From the NCBI GenBank assembly GCA_038256525.1, contig JBBSKF010000001.1:1-64000 (forward strand): DNA of 64,000 nucleotides, written 5' to 3'. The position numbers and the translations under genes were made by a program. This DNA comes from SCTD01 sp038256525 (GTDB taxonomy: Bacteria > Actinomycetota > Actinomycetes > Mycobacteriales > SCTD01). The notes below the pieces were generated by a model. That model worked only from the letters and a program-made list of their open reading frames with translations, was not told the origin of the DNA and searched no databases. Shown in pieces: positions 24,708-32,309 of this stretch (the stretch's first letter is position 1; every line of letters begins with the position of its first letter).

Positions 24708-24738
24708 CGGGGTTTGGGGTGGCGGCAGACTGCGACCC

Positions 24739-25803
24739 ATGAACCTGCCGTGGATCGACGACCGCGTCCCGACGACGGTCGTGCACCTGGACGTCGCGGG
24801 CGCCGGGCGGCCGTCCCGGGCGGTGCTCGCCGCCGAGATCGCCCATCTGCAGGCCGAGGCGGAGGGCGGCGGCTACGTCGCGCAGTCCCACGCCGAGCCC
24901 GCCGTCGATGCCGCCCGGGCGGCGCTCGGCGCGATGGTCGGCCTGACCGGCGACGACGTCTGCTTCCTCGACGGAGCGGGCACGGCGTTCGCGACCCTCC
25001 TGGCTGCCTGGCCGCTGCCACGCGGCGCCCGGATCGGGATGGTCCCCAGCGAGTACGGCGCCAATGCCCGGGCCCTTCGCCGGCTGGCGCCCGAGCGCGG
25101 CTGGCAGCTGGTGGTCCTGCCGGTTGACGAGCTCGGTCGGATCGTCGATGTGCCGGCCGATCTCGACCTGCTGACCTTCCCTCAGGTGGCCAGCCAGCGC
25201 GGCATCGCACAGCCGGTCGGCGAGGTCTTCGACTCGGGTGCGCCGCTGCTGCTCGACGTCGCGCAGTCGCTCGGTCAGGTCGAGGTGCCGCCGGGGTGCG
25301 CGGCCTATGTCGGCACGTCGCGCAAGTGGCTGTGCGGCCCGCGCGGTGTCGGCTTCGCGGTCGTCGACCCGGTCGTGCAGGCCGCCCTCGTCGAGCCACC
25401 GACACTTGCGCCCACGCATGGCTCGGGGATGCGGCGGTGGGAGGCGCAGGAGGCCCATGTCGCCGGCCGGGTCGGCCTGTCGGTGGCTGCGCAGGAGTGG
25501 ACTCCGGAGCTGTTGCCGGAGATCCACCGGCTTGCCGCGCAGCTGCGCGCGCAGGTGGCGGACACTCCTGGCTGGCAGGTCCGGGAGCCGGTGGACGAGC
25601 CGACCGGGATCACCACGCTGTCCGGGGGTGACCCGGTGGCGACACGGGCCGCCCTGCTCGCCGACGGCTTCGTCACCTCCGCGATACCGACGAGTCGCGC
25701 GGACGACCTCGCCGGGCCGGTGCTGCGCATGTCCACCGCCGCCTGGGTGCGCGACGACGAGCTGGAGCGGCTCGCCCGGACGCTGGCTCGTCGTACGAAG
25801 TAG
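24739..25803 (+). CDS. egtE: Ergothioneine C-S lyase EgtE (PLP-dependent)
   Basis: Cleaves hercynylcysteine sulfoxide to ergothioneine. The 354 residues follow the aminotransferase class V/cysteine desulfurase fold; the PLP lysine is in GTSRKWLCGPRGVGF (around residue 198), LLLDVAQSLG holds the cofactor Asp, and SQRGI precedes it. The ATG at 24739 has no clear Shine-Dalgarno; CAGACT seven bases upstream might be a weak -10, so egtE may be expressed apart from egtA-D, from which it is separated by the palindromic repeat. Confidence 0.9.
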   Translation: MNLPWIDDRVPTTVVHLDVAGAGRPSRAVLAAEIAHLQAEAEGGGYVAQSHAEPAVDAARAALGAMVGLTGDDVCFLDGAGTAFATLLAAWPLPRGARIGMVPSEYGANARALRRLAPERGWQLVVLPVDELGRIVDVPADLDLLTFPQVASQRGIAQPVGEVFDSGAPLLLDVAQSLGQVEVPPGCAAYVGTSRKWLCGPRGVGFAVVDPVVQAALVEPPTLAPTHGSGMRRWEAQEAHVAGRVGLSVAAQEWTPELLPEIHRLAAQLRAQVADTPGWQVREPVDEPTGITTLSGGDPVATRAALLADGFVTSAIPTSRADDLAGPVLRMSTAAWVRDDELERLARTLARRTK

Positions 25804-25806
25804 GTT
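25801..25806 (+). promoter_or_regulatory. -10 hexamer TAGGTT built on the egtE stop codon
   Basis: TAGGTT begins with the egtE stop codon TAG (25801-25803) and ends seven bases before the gcvT ATG at 25814. No Shine-Dalgarno precedes that ATG, so gcvT can start its own leaderless mRNA here. Confidence 0.5.
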
Positions 25807-25813
25807 CCGGCAG

Positions 25814-26908
25814 ATGAGCGCTCTGCAACAGGGTCCGCTGCATGACCGTCATGGCGCCCTCAGCGCCAAGCTCGCCGACTTCGGCGGCTGGCACATGCCG
25901 ATCGAGTACGCCGGCGGCGGCGTGCTCAAGGAGCACCACGCGGTGCGCGAAGCGGTCGGTCTGTTCGATGTCAGCCACCTTGGCAAGGGGTCGGTACGCG
26001 GCCCGCGGGCGCTCGAGTTCGTCAATGACCGGCTCACCGGCGACCTGCGCAAGATCGGCCCGGGACGGGCGCAGTACACCCTGTGCTGCAACGAGAAGGG
26101 CGGAGTGGTAGATGATCTGATTGCTTACGTGCGTAGCGAGGACGACGTCTTCCTCATCCCCAATGCCGCGAACTCGAGCCAGGTTGTCGCCCGGCTGGCC
26201 GCGGAGGTGCCCAGTCATCTGCTCGTCGAGGACCTGCACCGCAGCCTCGCGGTGCTCGCCGTGCAGGGGCCGCGCAGCGCTGAGCTCCTCGCGGCGCTGG
26301 GCCTGCCGGTCGAGCACGGCTACATGTCGTTCGTCTCGGTGGACTGGCAGGGCCTCCCGCTCGTCGTCTGCCGCAGCGGCTACACCGGTGAGCTGGGCTT
26401 CGAGCTGCTGCCGCGATGGGCGGACGCGGGCCGCCTATGGGATGCCTTGCTCGAGCAGGGCGCGCCGCTCGGAGTGCTGCCGTGCGGGCTCGGCGCCCGC
26501 GACACCCTGCGCACTGAGATGGGCTATCCCCTCCATGGGCAGGACCTTTCGCCGGAGATCACCCCCGTACAGGCAAGGTCGGGTTGGGCCGTCGGGTGGG
26601 ACAAGCCGCGCTTCTGGGGGCGAGAGGCGCTGCTGCGTGAGAAGGAGGCTGGGCCGCGGCGCCTGCTGCGCGGCCTCGAGTCGCTCGACCGCGGCATCCC
26701 TCGCGCCCACATGGGCATCTCCCGCGACGGACAGCGGGTGGGGGAGGTCACGAGCGGGACGTTCTCGCCGACCCGCAAGCTCGGCATCGGCCTCGCCCTG
26801 CTCGATGCCGTCATCGGTGAGGGCGACGAGGTCGAGGTCGACATCCGCGGTCGCGCCTCGAGGATGCGTGTCGTACGACCGCCCTTCGTGCCGTCGCGGG
26901 TGCGCTGA
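25814..26908 (+). CDS. gcvT: Aminomethyltransferase (glycine cleavage T protein)
   Basis: Transfers the methylene group of the lipoyl-bound intermediate to tetrahydrofolate. The 364 residues contain LADFGGWHMPIEYAGG, GLFDVSHLGK, GYTGELGFEL and GLGARDTLRTEMGYPLHG, all T-protein blocks, and the C-terminal SGTFSPTRKLGIGLALL of the barrel domain. The ATG at 25814 starts the conserved N-terminus ten bases after egtE. GcvH and GcvP are not in the window. It depends on lipoylation as SucB does. Confidence 0.92.
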   Translation: MSALQQGPLHDRHGALSAKLADFGGWHMPIEYAGGGVLKEHHAVREAVGLFDVSHLGKGSVRGPRALEFVNDRLTGDLRKIGPGRAQYTLCCNEKGGVVDDLIAYVRSEDDVFLIPNAANSSQVVARLAAEVPSHLLVEDLHRSLAVLAVQGPRSAELLAALGLPVEHGYMSFVSVDWQGLPLVVCRSGYTGELGFELLPRWADAGRLWDALLEQGAPLGVLPCGLGARDTLRTEMGYPLHGQDLSPEITPVQARSGWAVGWDKPRFWGREALLREKEAGPRRLLRGLESLDRGIPRAHMGISRDGQRVGEVTSGTFSPTRKLGIGLALLDAVIGEGDEVEVDIRGRASRMRVVRPPFVPSRVR

Positions 26909-26911
26909 CCG

Positions 26912-27424
26912 GTGACCCGGATCCTGCTTCTCGGGCTGATGGCTTCGGGCAAATCGACTTTGGCAAAGGCTATTTCGAACTTGTCGGGCTGGCCGGCCAT
27001 CGACAACGACGTGCTGCTGGAGCGCGCTACCGGATCGACTGCGGCGCAGCTGCTCGCGACCCACGGCGAGCAGCATCTGCGGGCCGCGGAGTCGGACGTG
27101 CTCACCCTGACCCTGTCCCTGCCCGCGCCGATGGTGGCAGGGGTTGCCGCCGGAACGGTGCTCGATCTGCACAACCGCGAGCGCATGCGGTCCGGCGGGC
27201 ACGTCGTCTGGCTGCGCACGCCCGTGTCGACGCTCGTACGCCGGGTGTCCCGCCCCGGGCACCGGCCCTTCGTGACCGACGATCCCGCGGCTGTCCTTCG
27301 CGCGATGGCCGCCGAGCGCGAGCCGCTGTTCGCAGAGATCGCTCACCAGGTGCTCGACATGGACTCGCTGAGGCCGGCATCGGCCGCGCGCCAGGTCCTC
27401 GATGCCGTCGCGTTGCGCAGCTGA
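26912..27424 (+). CDS. Shikimate-kinase-like P-loop kinase
   Basis: A 170-residue P-loop protein: Walker A GLMASGKST (residues about 8-16), IDNDVLLE in place of the shikimate-kinase DxD, HGEQHLRAAE matching its GExxFRxxE, a RPGHRPF loop and EREPLFAEIA near the end. The sequence is closest to shikimate/gluconate-type kinases, but the Gly-Gly substrate loop is changed, so the true substrate is uncertain. GTG at 26912 begins three bases after gcvT, in the same operon. Confidence 0.75.
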   Translation: MTRILLLGLMASGKSTLAKAISNLSGWPAIDNDVLLERATGSTAAQLLATHGEQHLRAAESDVLTLTLSLPAPMVAGVAAGTVLDLHNRERMRSGGHVVWLRTPVSTLVRRVSRPGHRPFVTDDPAAVLRAMAAEREPLFAEIAHQVLDMDSLRPASAARQVLDAVALRS

Positions 27425-27443
27425 GTACGCAAGGATGCCCCTC

Positions 27444-27653
27444 ATGGTCTGGAGTTGGCGCTATGAGGACGCGGGCGGCGCCGTGGTCTCGCCCGCCGAG
27501 TCGGCGCCTGCGCAAGAGCCGTTCCCGAGCCAGGCAGACGCCGAGAGCTGGGTGGGGGAGTTCTGGCGCGAGCTGCTCGAGGCCGGCGTCGCGCAGGTCA
27601 CGTTGCTGGAAGGGGACCGGGAGGTCTACGGCCCGATGGGGCTGAACGTCTGA
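27444..27653 (+). CDS. Small conserved acidic protein
   Basis: A 69-residue acidic protein starting MVWSWRYEDAGG and ending VTLLEGDREVYGPMGLNV; the centre PSQADAESWVGEFWRELLEAG is an amphipathic helix. I recall near-identical short proteins in many actinomycetes, without known function. ATG at 27444 has AAGGA eight bases upstream; ATG at 27435 is an in-frame alternative. It is the last gene of the gcvT operon. Confidence 0.75.
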   Translation: MVWSWRYEDAGGAVVSPAESAPAQEPFPSQADAESWVGEFWRELLEAGVAQVTLLEGDREVYGPMGLNV

Positions 27654-27677
27654 CGGTGCGATCGTCCGGCTCACCGG

Positions 27678-27694
27678 ATCGGGACTGACCCGAT
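27678..27694. terminator. Possible short hairpin between convergent genes
   Basis: ATCGGG-ACTGA-CCCGAT forms a six-base stem between the small protein gene (ends 27653) and the aldo/keto reductase gene (ends 27761). No T-tract follows, so the call is weak. The rest of this gap shows nothing else. Confidence 0.3.
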
Positions 27695-27760
27695 GTGCCC
27701 ACCAGGCCGCGACACGCCCGGCGCAGGGGCGGCTTCGGTGGCGGTCCGCTGGGTGCCGAC

Positions 27761-28762
27761 CTACGGGCGGCGGGCCGGGCTCAGCGTCTTCGCCGGGTCG
27801 CGCTCCACGACGTCACCGAGCACCTCGTCGATCGCGGCGAGCAGGTCGGCGTCGAGCGTGCGCCCGGCCGCAGCAGCGTTCTCGCGTACCTGCTCCGGAC
27901 GTGACGCCCCGATGATCGCGGAGGCGACGTTGCTGTTCGACAGCACCCAGGCGATCGCCAGCTGCGCGAGCGAGAGCCCGGTCTGCTCGGCGAGCGGGGT
28001 GAGCTGCTGCACCTTGGTGAGCACCTCGTCGCGTAGCCAGCTCGAGATCATGTCGGCGCCACCGCTCTGGTCGGTGGCCCGCGACCCGGCGGGCAACTCG
28101 GCACCCGGCTGGTACTTGCCGGTCAGCACGCCCTGCGCGATCGGCGACCAGACGACCTGCCCGATGCCGGCCTGCTCGCACACCGGAACCACCTCGGCCT
28201 CGATGACCCGCCAGAGCATGTTGTACTGCGGCTGGGAGGACACGATCCGGTCCAGGCCCATCGTGTCGGCGAGCTCCAGCGCCGCCGCGATCTCGGACGC
28301 CTTCCACTCGCTGACGCCGATGTAGTGCACCTTGCCGGCCCGTACGAGGTCGTCGAAGGCCCGCAGCGTCTCTTCGAGTGGCGTCTCGTAGTCGTAGCGG
28401 TGCGCCTGATAGAGATCGACGTAGTCGGTCTGCAGCCGCTTCAGCGAAGCGTGGCAGGACTCGAGGATGTGCTTGCGGGACAGGCCGCGGTCGTTGCGGC
28501 CCGCACCGGTCGGCCAGTAGACCTTGGTGAACAGCTCGTAGGACTCGCGCCGGACCCCCTTCAGTGCCGCGCCGAGGACGGTCTCTGCCTTGGTGGCGGC
28601 GTAGACGTCCGCAGTGTCGAAGGTCGTGATCCCCACATCGAGGGCCGCGTGGACGCACGCCGTGGCCTGCTCGGCCTCGACCTGCGAGCCGTGCGTCAGC
28701 CAGTTTCCGTAGCTGATCTCCGAAACCATCATGCCGCTGCGCCCCAGGCGCCGGAAGTCCAT
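27761..28762 (-). CDS. Aldo/keto reductase (Kv-beta-like)
   Basis: A 333-residue NADPH-dependent reductase of the AKR fold. The catalytic set is visible: Asp in FDTADVY with its Tyr, Lys in LFTKVYW, and His in YQAHRYD; SQPQYNML and the NADPH-binding GASRPEQVREN complete the family pattern, closest to the potassium-channel-beta/YghZ group. ATG at 28762 is preceded by TACGGT at seven bases and no Shine-Dalgarno. The natural substrate is unknown, probably reactive aldehydes. Confidence 0.92.
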   Translation of the reverse strand: MDFRRLGRSGMMVSEISYGNWLTHGSQVEAEQATACVHAALDVGITTFDTADVYAATKAETVLGAALKGVRRESYELFTKVYWPTGAGRNDRGLSRKHILESCHASLKRLQTDYVDLYQAHRYDYETPLEETLRAFDDLVRAGKVHYIGVSEWKASEIAAALELADTMGLDRIVSSQPQYNMLWRVIEAEVVPVCEQAGIGQVVWSPIAQGVLTGKYQPGAELPAGSRATDQSGGADMISSWLRDEVLTKVQQLTPLAEQTGLSLAQLAIAWVLSNSNVASAIIGASRPEQVRENAAAAGRTLDADLLAAIDEVLGDVVERDPAKTLSPARRP

Positions 28763-28769
28763 GCGCCCG

Positions 28770-28775
28770 ACCGTA
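28770..28775 (-). promoter_or_regulatory. -10 hexamer TACGGT, leaderless aldo/keto reductase
   Basis: TACGGT lies seven bases before the ATG at 28762 on the minus strand. Confidence 0.45.
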
Positions 28776-28781
28776 CGTCGC

Positions 28782-29327
28782 TCAGTCCGGGCGCGGCCCA
28801 CCGGGGGACACTCGCGCGGGGGGCAGTCGGAAGCGACGGAAGACTGTGGAGCGCAACACGCCGTACCCGATGTGGTTGGTCATCTTGCGCTCGTCCGGGA
28901 AGTCGGCGCGCACGTTGCGCCGGATCGCCCCGGCCGTCAGCACGACGTCGGCGATCATCGCGAGGATGCCGGCCAGCCAGACGGTCAGGGCGAGGTCGAG
29001 GACCCGCCGGTTGCCCGATATCTGCGCGATGACCAGCAGCAGGGCGAGCGGCAGCAGCAGCACTCCCACGTTCCGCCGGCGGTCGACCGTGTCCCGGACC
29101 ACCGCGCGGACCGGCCCCGCGTCACGCTTTGCGAGGTAGCGCTCCTCACCCCGGGCGGCGCCCTCCTTCACGCGGGTACGGGAGGCGGCCGCCTGCTCCC
29201 GGGCACGCTTGGCCGCCTCCTTCCGCGTCTGCGGCGGTGGTGCGACCGGGCCGGTGCGCCGGCGCTGCGCCTCGCTGCGCTTGGGCGTCGGGCGGCCCTT
29301 GCCGGTCGGGGGATTGAGGGAACTCAC
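28782..29327 (-). CDS. DUF3043 membrane protein
   Basis: A 181-residue protein: a basic, Pro-rich N-terminal half with TPKRSEAQRRR and RKEAAKRAREQ, a conserved RYLAKRDAGPVRAVVRDTVD block, two membrane helices (about residues 97-135) and a short basic tail. These are features of the actinobacterial DUF3043 family, which has no known function. GTG at 29327 is preceded by TACAGT at six bases. It ends 19 bases before the aldo/keto reductase start. Confidence 0.85.
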   Translation of the reverse strand: MSSLNPPTGKGRPTPKRSEAQRRRTGPVAPPPQTRKEAAKRAREQAAASRTRVKEGAARGEERYLAKRDAGPVRAVVRDTVDRRRNVGVLLLPLALLLVIAQISGNRRVLDLALTVWLAGILAMIADVVLTAGAIRRNVRADFPDERKMTNHIGYGVLRSTVFRRFRLPPARVSPGGPRPD

Positions 29328-29333
29328 CGGGCA

Positions 29334-29339
29334 ACTGTA
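29334..29339 (-). promoter_or_regulatory. -10 hexamer TACAGT, leaderless DUF3043 gene
   Basis: TACAGT is six bases before the GTG at 29327 on the minus strand, with no ribosome site. Confidence 0.45.
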
Positions 29340-29370
29340 GCGACGCCTTTCACCAGTCAGGGGGGTGTCG

Positions 29371-30744
29371 CTACAGGCTGCCCTGCCTCCACGGGCCGGT
29401 GATGGCGAAGGTGATGCCGGGCGACTGGATGTTCGCGAACAGCCAGTTGCCGTTCTTGGGCTCGAAGACCGCACCGCACCACTCCGCCCCGGTGTAGCTG
29501 CCGGGCGCGACGGCCGGTCTGCCGGGTACCCCGCCCGCCGGGATCACCACGGCGTTCTCCGCGAAGGGGAAGATCTCCCCACCCGGGGTGAGGCCGTGCA
29601 GGTACTCCAGGCCGCTGCCGTCCTCGCACAGCACGAGCCCACCGCGGGGGCTGACGCAGATGTTGTCAGGCGCGTTCAGCACGCCGGCGCTGGGCGAGAC
29701 GAAAAGCGCGCGGAACGTCTGGGCGCCCGGGTCGAGCGCGAAGATCTGGCCCTGACCCGCCGGGCCGCCGTTGGTCGACACGACGTAGACGACGCCGTTG
29801 CCGTACCAGGCCCCCTCGCCGCGGGAGATGCGCGCGGCGCCCTTGGCTTCCACCTGTCGCCACGTCGACAGCTCGCCCGGCGCCCAGTCGGGATTGTCGA
29901 CCTTCACCCAGCCGCTGATCCTGGCGGTCGTCCCGGTCGTCCACGGCTTGGTGTCGGTCGTGCCCTCGAGCACCATCGCCTCGAGCAGGCCTTCGGTCAT
30001 GTCACCGGGCGTGGCCGGCGTGAAGCGGTAGAGCGCCGAGCTGCCGGCGTCCTCGGTGAGGTAGACGATGCCGGTCGCGGGGTCGATCGCAACCGCCTCG
30101 TGCGAGAAGCGGCCCATGGCCTTGAGCGGCGTGCCGCTGGCCTTGCCGTCGGCCGGGACGTCGAAGACGTAGCCGTGCCGGGTGCCGTCCGCCGAGACGA
30201 GCGTCGTCTCCTCGCAGGTCAGCCAACTGCCCCACGGGGTCGGGCCGCCGGCGCAGTTGCGGATGGTTCCGGACAGCGAGGCGTGATCGCGCACCAGCGC
30301 GCCGGCATCCGGGTCGAAGACCAGCGTCGTCGTGCCGCCGGCGCCAGCCGGGTCGTAGGTCGCATCGTCGGTGCCCGGGAGGAAGGGTGCGCCGGCGCCC
30401 TTCTCGTGGTTGCGCACCAGGTGGATACCGGCGTCAAGGCGGAACGCTGCCATGCCGTCGTGGGCCCCGGGCGTGGCGATGCCATCGGACATGACGTCGC
30501 CGGTCCAGCCGAAACTGAGGTATTCGAACCCGCGGGGAAGCTTGAGCAGCTCGAGCCCGGTGGTCTGGTCCCGCACCGGGGACAGCGGGCCGTAGCCCGC
30601 GCCCGAGACGGCCGGCTTCGCGCCGGCCATCCTGGCGGCGTAGGCCTCGAAGGGTCCGGCGAGGGCCACTGCGGCGGCGACGACGGCGGAGCGGCGGAAC
30701 AACGTACGACGATCAAGGCCCATGGGCTCGATCTCGGTGGACAT
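29371..30744 (-). CDS. Tat-exported DUF839 (PhoX-like) protein
   Basis: A 457-residue secreted protein of the DUF839/PhoX beta-propeller group. The N-terminus DRRTLFRRSAVVAAAVALAG is a twin-arginine signal. Conserved blocks include VRNHEKG, GGTTTLVFD, NCAGGPTPWGSWLTCEE (metal or substrate loop), GRFSHEAVAIDP and APDNICVSPRGGLVLCEDG. PhoX enzymes are Ca/Fe alkaline phosphatases, but this shorter member may be another esterase. ATG at 30744 has a GGAG six bases upstream. It lies downstream of nadA, while the larger paralogue diverges from nadA on the other side. Confidence 0.85.
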   Translation of the reverse strand: MSTEIEPMGLDRRTLFRRSAVVAAAVALAGPFEAYAARMAGAKPAVSGAGYGPLSPVRDQTTGLELLKLPRGFEYLSFGWTGDVMSDGIATPGAHDGMAAFRLDAGIHLVRNHEKGAGAPFLPGTDDATYDPAGAGGTTTLVFDPDAGALVRDHASLSGTIRNCAGGPTPWGSWLTCEETTLVSADGTRHGYVFDVPADGKASGTPLKAMGRFSHEAVAIDPATGIVYLTEDAGSSALYRFTPATPGDMTEGLLEAMVLEGTTDTKPWTTGTTARISGWVKVDNPDWAPGELSTWRQVEAKGAARISRGEGAWYGNGVVYVVSTNGGPAGQGQIFALDPGAQTFRALFVSPSAGVLNAPDNICVSPRGGLVLCEDGSGLEYLHGLTPGGEIFPFAENAVVIPAGGVPGRPAVAPGSYTGAEWCGAVFEPKNGNWLFANIQSPGITFAITGPWRQGSL

Positions 30745-30875
30745 GTCTCTCCAGGGGGTGAGGGGTCAGCTAGACCTCTCCCACGCTGTCCATCGCTCCT
30801 GGCTCGCAGACGACGCCGAGGTGAACGTGGGGCAAAGTGCCGCCGAAGGCTGGGGGCGGGCCGGTCAGGGCGAGA

Positions 30876-32072
30876 TCAGGGCAGGGCGAGCATCTGGTCG
30901 AGCGCTGCCTTGGCGTAGCGCGCGGTCTCCGGCTCGACGGTGATCTGGTGAACGACCCGACCGGCGACCAGCGACTCGAGCGTCCACACCAGGTGCGGCA
31001 GGTCGATGCGGTTCATCGTCGAGCAGAAGCAGACCGTCTTGTCGAGGTAGACGACGGTCTTGTCCGGGTGCGCCTTGGCAAGCCGGCGGACCAGGTTGAG
31101 CTCGGTACCGATCGCCCAGGAGCTGCCGGCGGGCGCGGCATCCAGGGTCTTGAGGATGAAGTCGGTCGAGCCGACGAGGTCCGCGGCCAGCACGACGTCG
31201 TGCCGGCACTCCGGGTGGACGAGGACGGTCACGCCGGGCACCCGCTCGCGCACCTCCCGGACCGATTCGACGGTGAAGCGACCGTGCACCGAGCAGTGGC
31301 CCTTCCACAGGATCACCGTGGCGTCGCGAAGCTGCTGGGCCGTGAGCCCGCCGCCGGGTCGGTGCGGGTCGTAGACGACGCAGTCCGAGAGGGCGAGGCC
31401 GAGCTCCCGGACGGCGGTGTTGCGGCCCAGGTGCTGGTCTGGCAGGAACAGGATCTTGCGGGGCCGGGTGGGGTCGTCGTGCGTCAGCGCCCACTCGAGC
31501 GCGCGGCGGGCGTTCGAGGACGTGCAGATGGTGCCGCCGTGCCGGCCGGTGAAGCCCTTGATGGCGGCGCTGGAGTTCATGTAGCTGACCGGGACGGTGT
31601 CCTCGGCGACTCCGGCGGCGAGCAGGTCCTCCCAGCACCGTTCGACCTGCTCGAAGCTGGCCATGTCGGCCATCGAGCACCCGGCGGCGAGGTCCGGCAG
31701 GAGCACCGCCTGCTGCGGCCCGGTGAGGATGTCGGCCGCCTCGGCCATGAAGTGCACGCCGCAGAAGACGAGGAACTCCGCCTCCGGGCGGGCCGCGGCC
31801 TGCTGGGCGAGGCGGAAGCTGTCACCGGTGACGTCGGCGAAGGCGATCACCTCGTCGCGCTGGTAGTGGTGACCGAGCACGAACAGCCGGTCACCCAGGG
31901 TGGCCTTGGCGGCAGCTGCGCGGGCGACCAGTGTCGGGTCCGAGGCAGCCGGGAGCTCGCCCGGGCAGTCGACGCCGCGTTCGGAGTCCGGGTCGCTCTG
32001 CCGGCCGAGCAGCAGCAGGGCCAGCGGGGTCGGCTCGACACCGGGCATCAGATCGCGTGCGGTAGTCGTCAC
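30876..32072 (-). CDS. nadA: Quinolinate synthase
   Basis: [4Fe-4S] enzyme that condenses iminoaspartate with dihydroxyacetone phosphate in NAD biosynthesis. The 398 residues hold the three ligand cysteines in VFCGVHFMAE, HPECRHD and TVCFCSTMN, plus LGHHYQRDEV and PDQHLGRNTA. The start is GTG at 32072 with GAGAGG seven bases upstream. The partners nadB and nadC are not adjacent in this window, unlike in many genomes. It diverges from phoX. Confidence 0.95.
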   Translation of the reverse strand: MTTTARDLMPGVEPTPLALLLLGRQSDPDSERGVDCPGELPAASDPTLVARAAAAKATLGDRLFVLGHHYQRDEVIAFADVTGDSFRLAQQAAARPEAEFLVFCGVHFMAEAADILTGPQQAVLLPDLAAGCSMADMASFEQVERCWEDLLAAGVAEDTVPVSYMNSSAAIKGFTGRHGGTICTSSNARRALEWALTHDDPTRPRKILFLPDQHLGRNTAVRELGLALSDCVVYDPHRPGGGLTAQQLRDATVILWKGHCSVHGRFTVESVREVRERVPGVTVLVHPECRHDVVLAADLVGSTDFILKTLDAAPAGSSWAIGTELNLVRRLAKAHPDKTVVYLDKTVCFCSTMNRIDLPHLVWTLESLVAGRVVHQITVEPETARYAKAALDQMLALP

Positions 32073-32192
32073 GGGAGGGCCTCTCGTCCGGCGGCCGGGA
32101 TAGCGTCGCACAGACGATAACACCTCGGACGACGGCAGCCTTCCCGGCGACGTCGGCGGGGGACGACGACGGGGTTCGCGCTGTCCCGTCCC

Positions 32193-32225
32193 GTTCCATC
32201 CCGGTTCACCGGCTGTTCAGACAAT
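32193..32225 (+). promoter_or_regulatory. PHO box (PhoP-type operator) upstream of phoX
   Basis: Three 11-base direct repeats in a row: GTTCCATCCCG (32193-32203), GTTCACCGGCT (32204-32214) and GTTCAGACAAT (32215-32225). The spacing and GTTCA cores match the actinobacterial PHO box. It lies 85-117 bases before the phoX ATG, so phosphate-starvation control by PhoP is likely. Divergent nadA starts 120 bases to the left. Confidence 0.75.
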
Positions 32226-32309
32226 GGGGCAGGCCCCGCCACCTCCCCTGCCTACCGTCCGTCACACCCCGGCGGAACGGCCGCCGGAAGCGTTCAGGGG
32301 AGATGCTGC

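Noticed and set aside
24536..24738. Small ORF between egtD and egtE encoding a WGLGAGG-type repeat protein on the minus strand
   Set aside because: It is the translated C-rich tract of the palindromic repeat; no ribosome site or conserved sequence.
30745..30875. PHO box or other operator before the smaller DUF839 gene
   Set aside because: No GTTCA units; the region shows only a Shine-Dalgarno before 30744.
32174..32184. A fourth PHO unit (GTTCGCGCTGT)
   Set aside because: It is not in the 11-base phase of the other three units.
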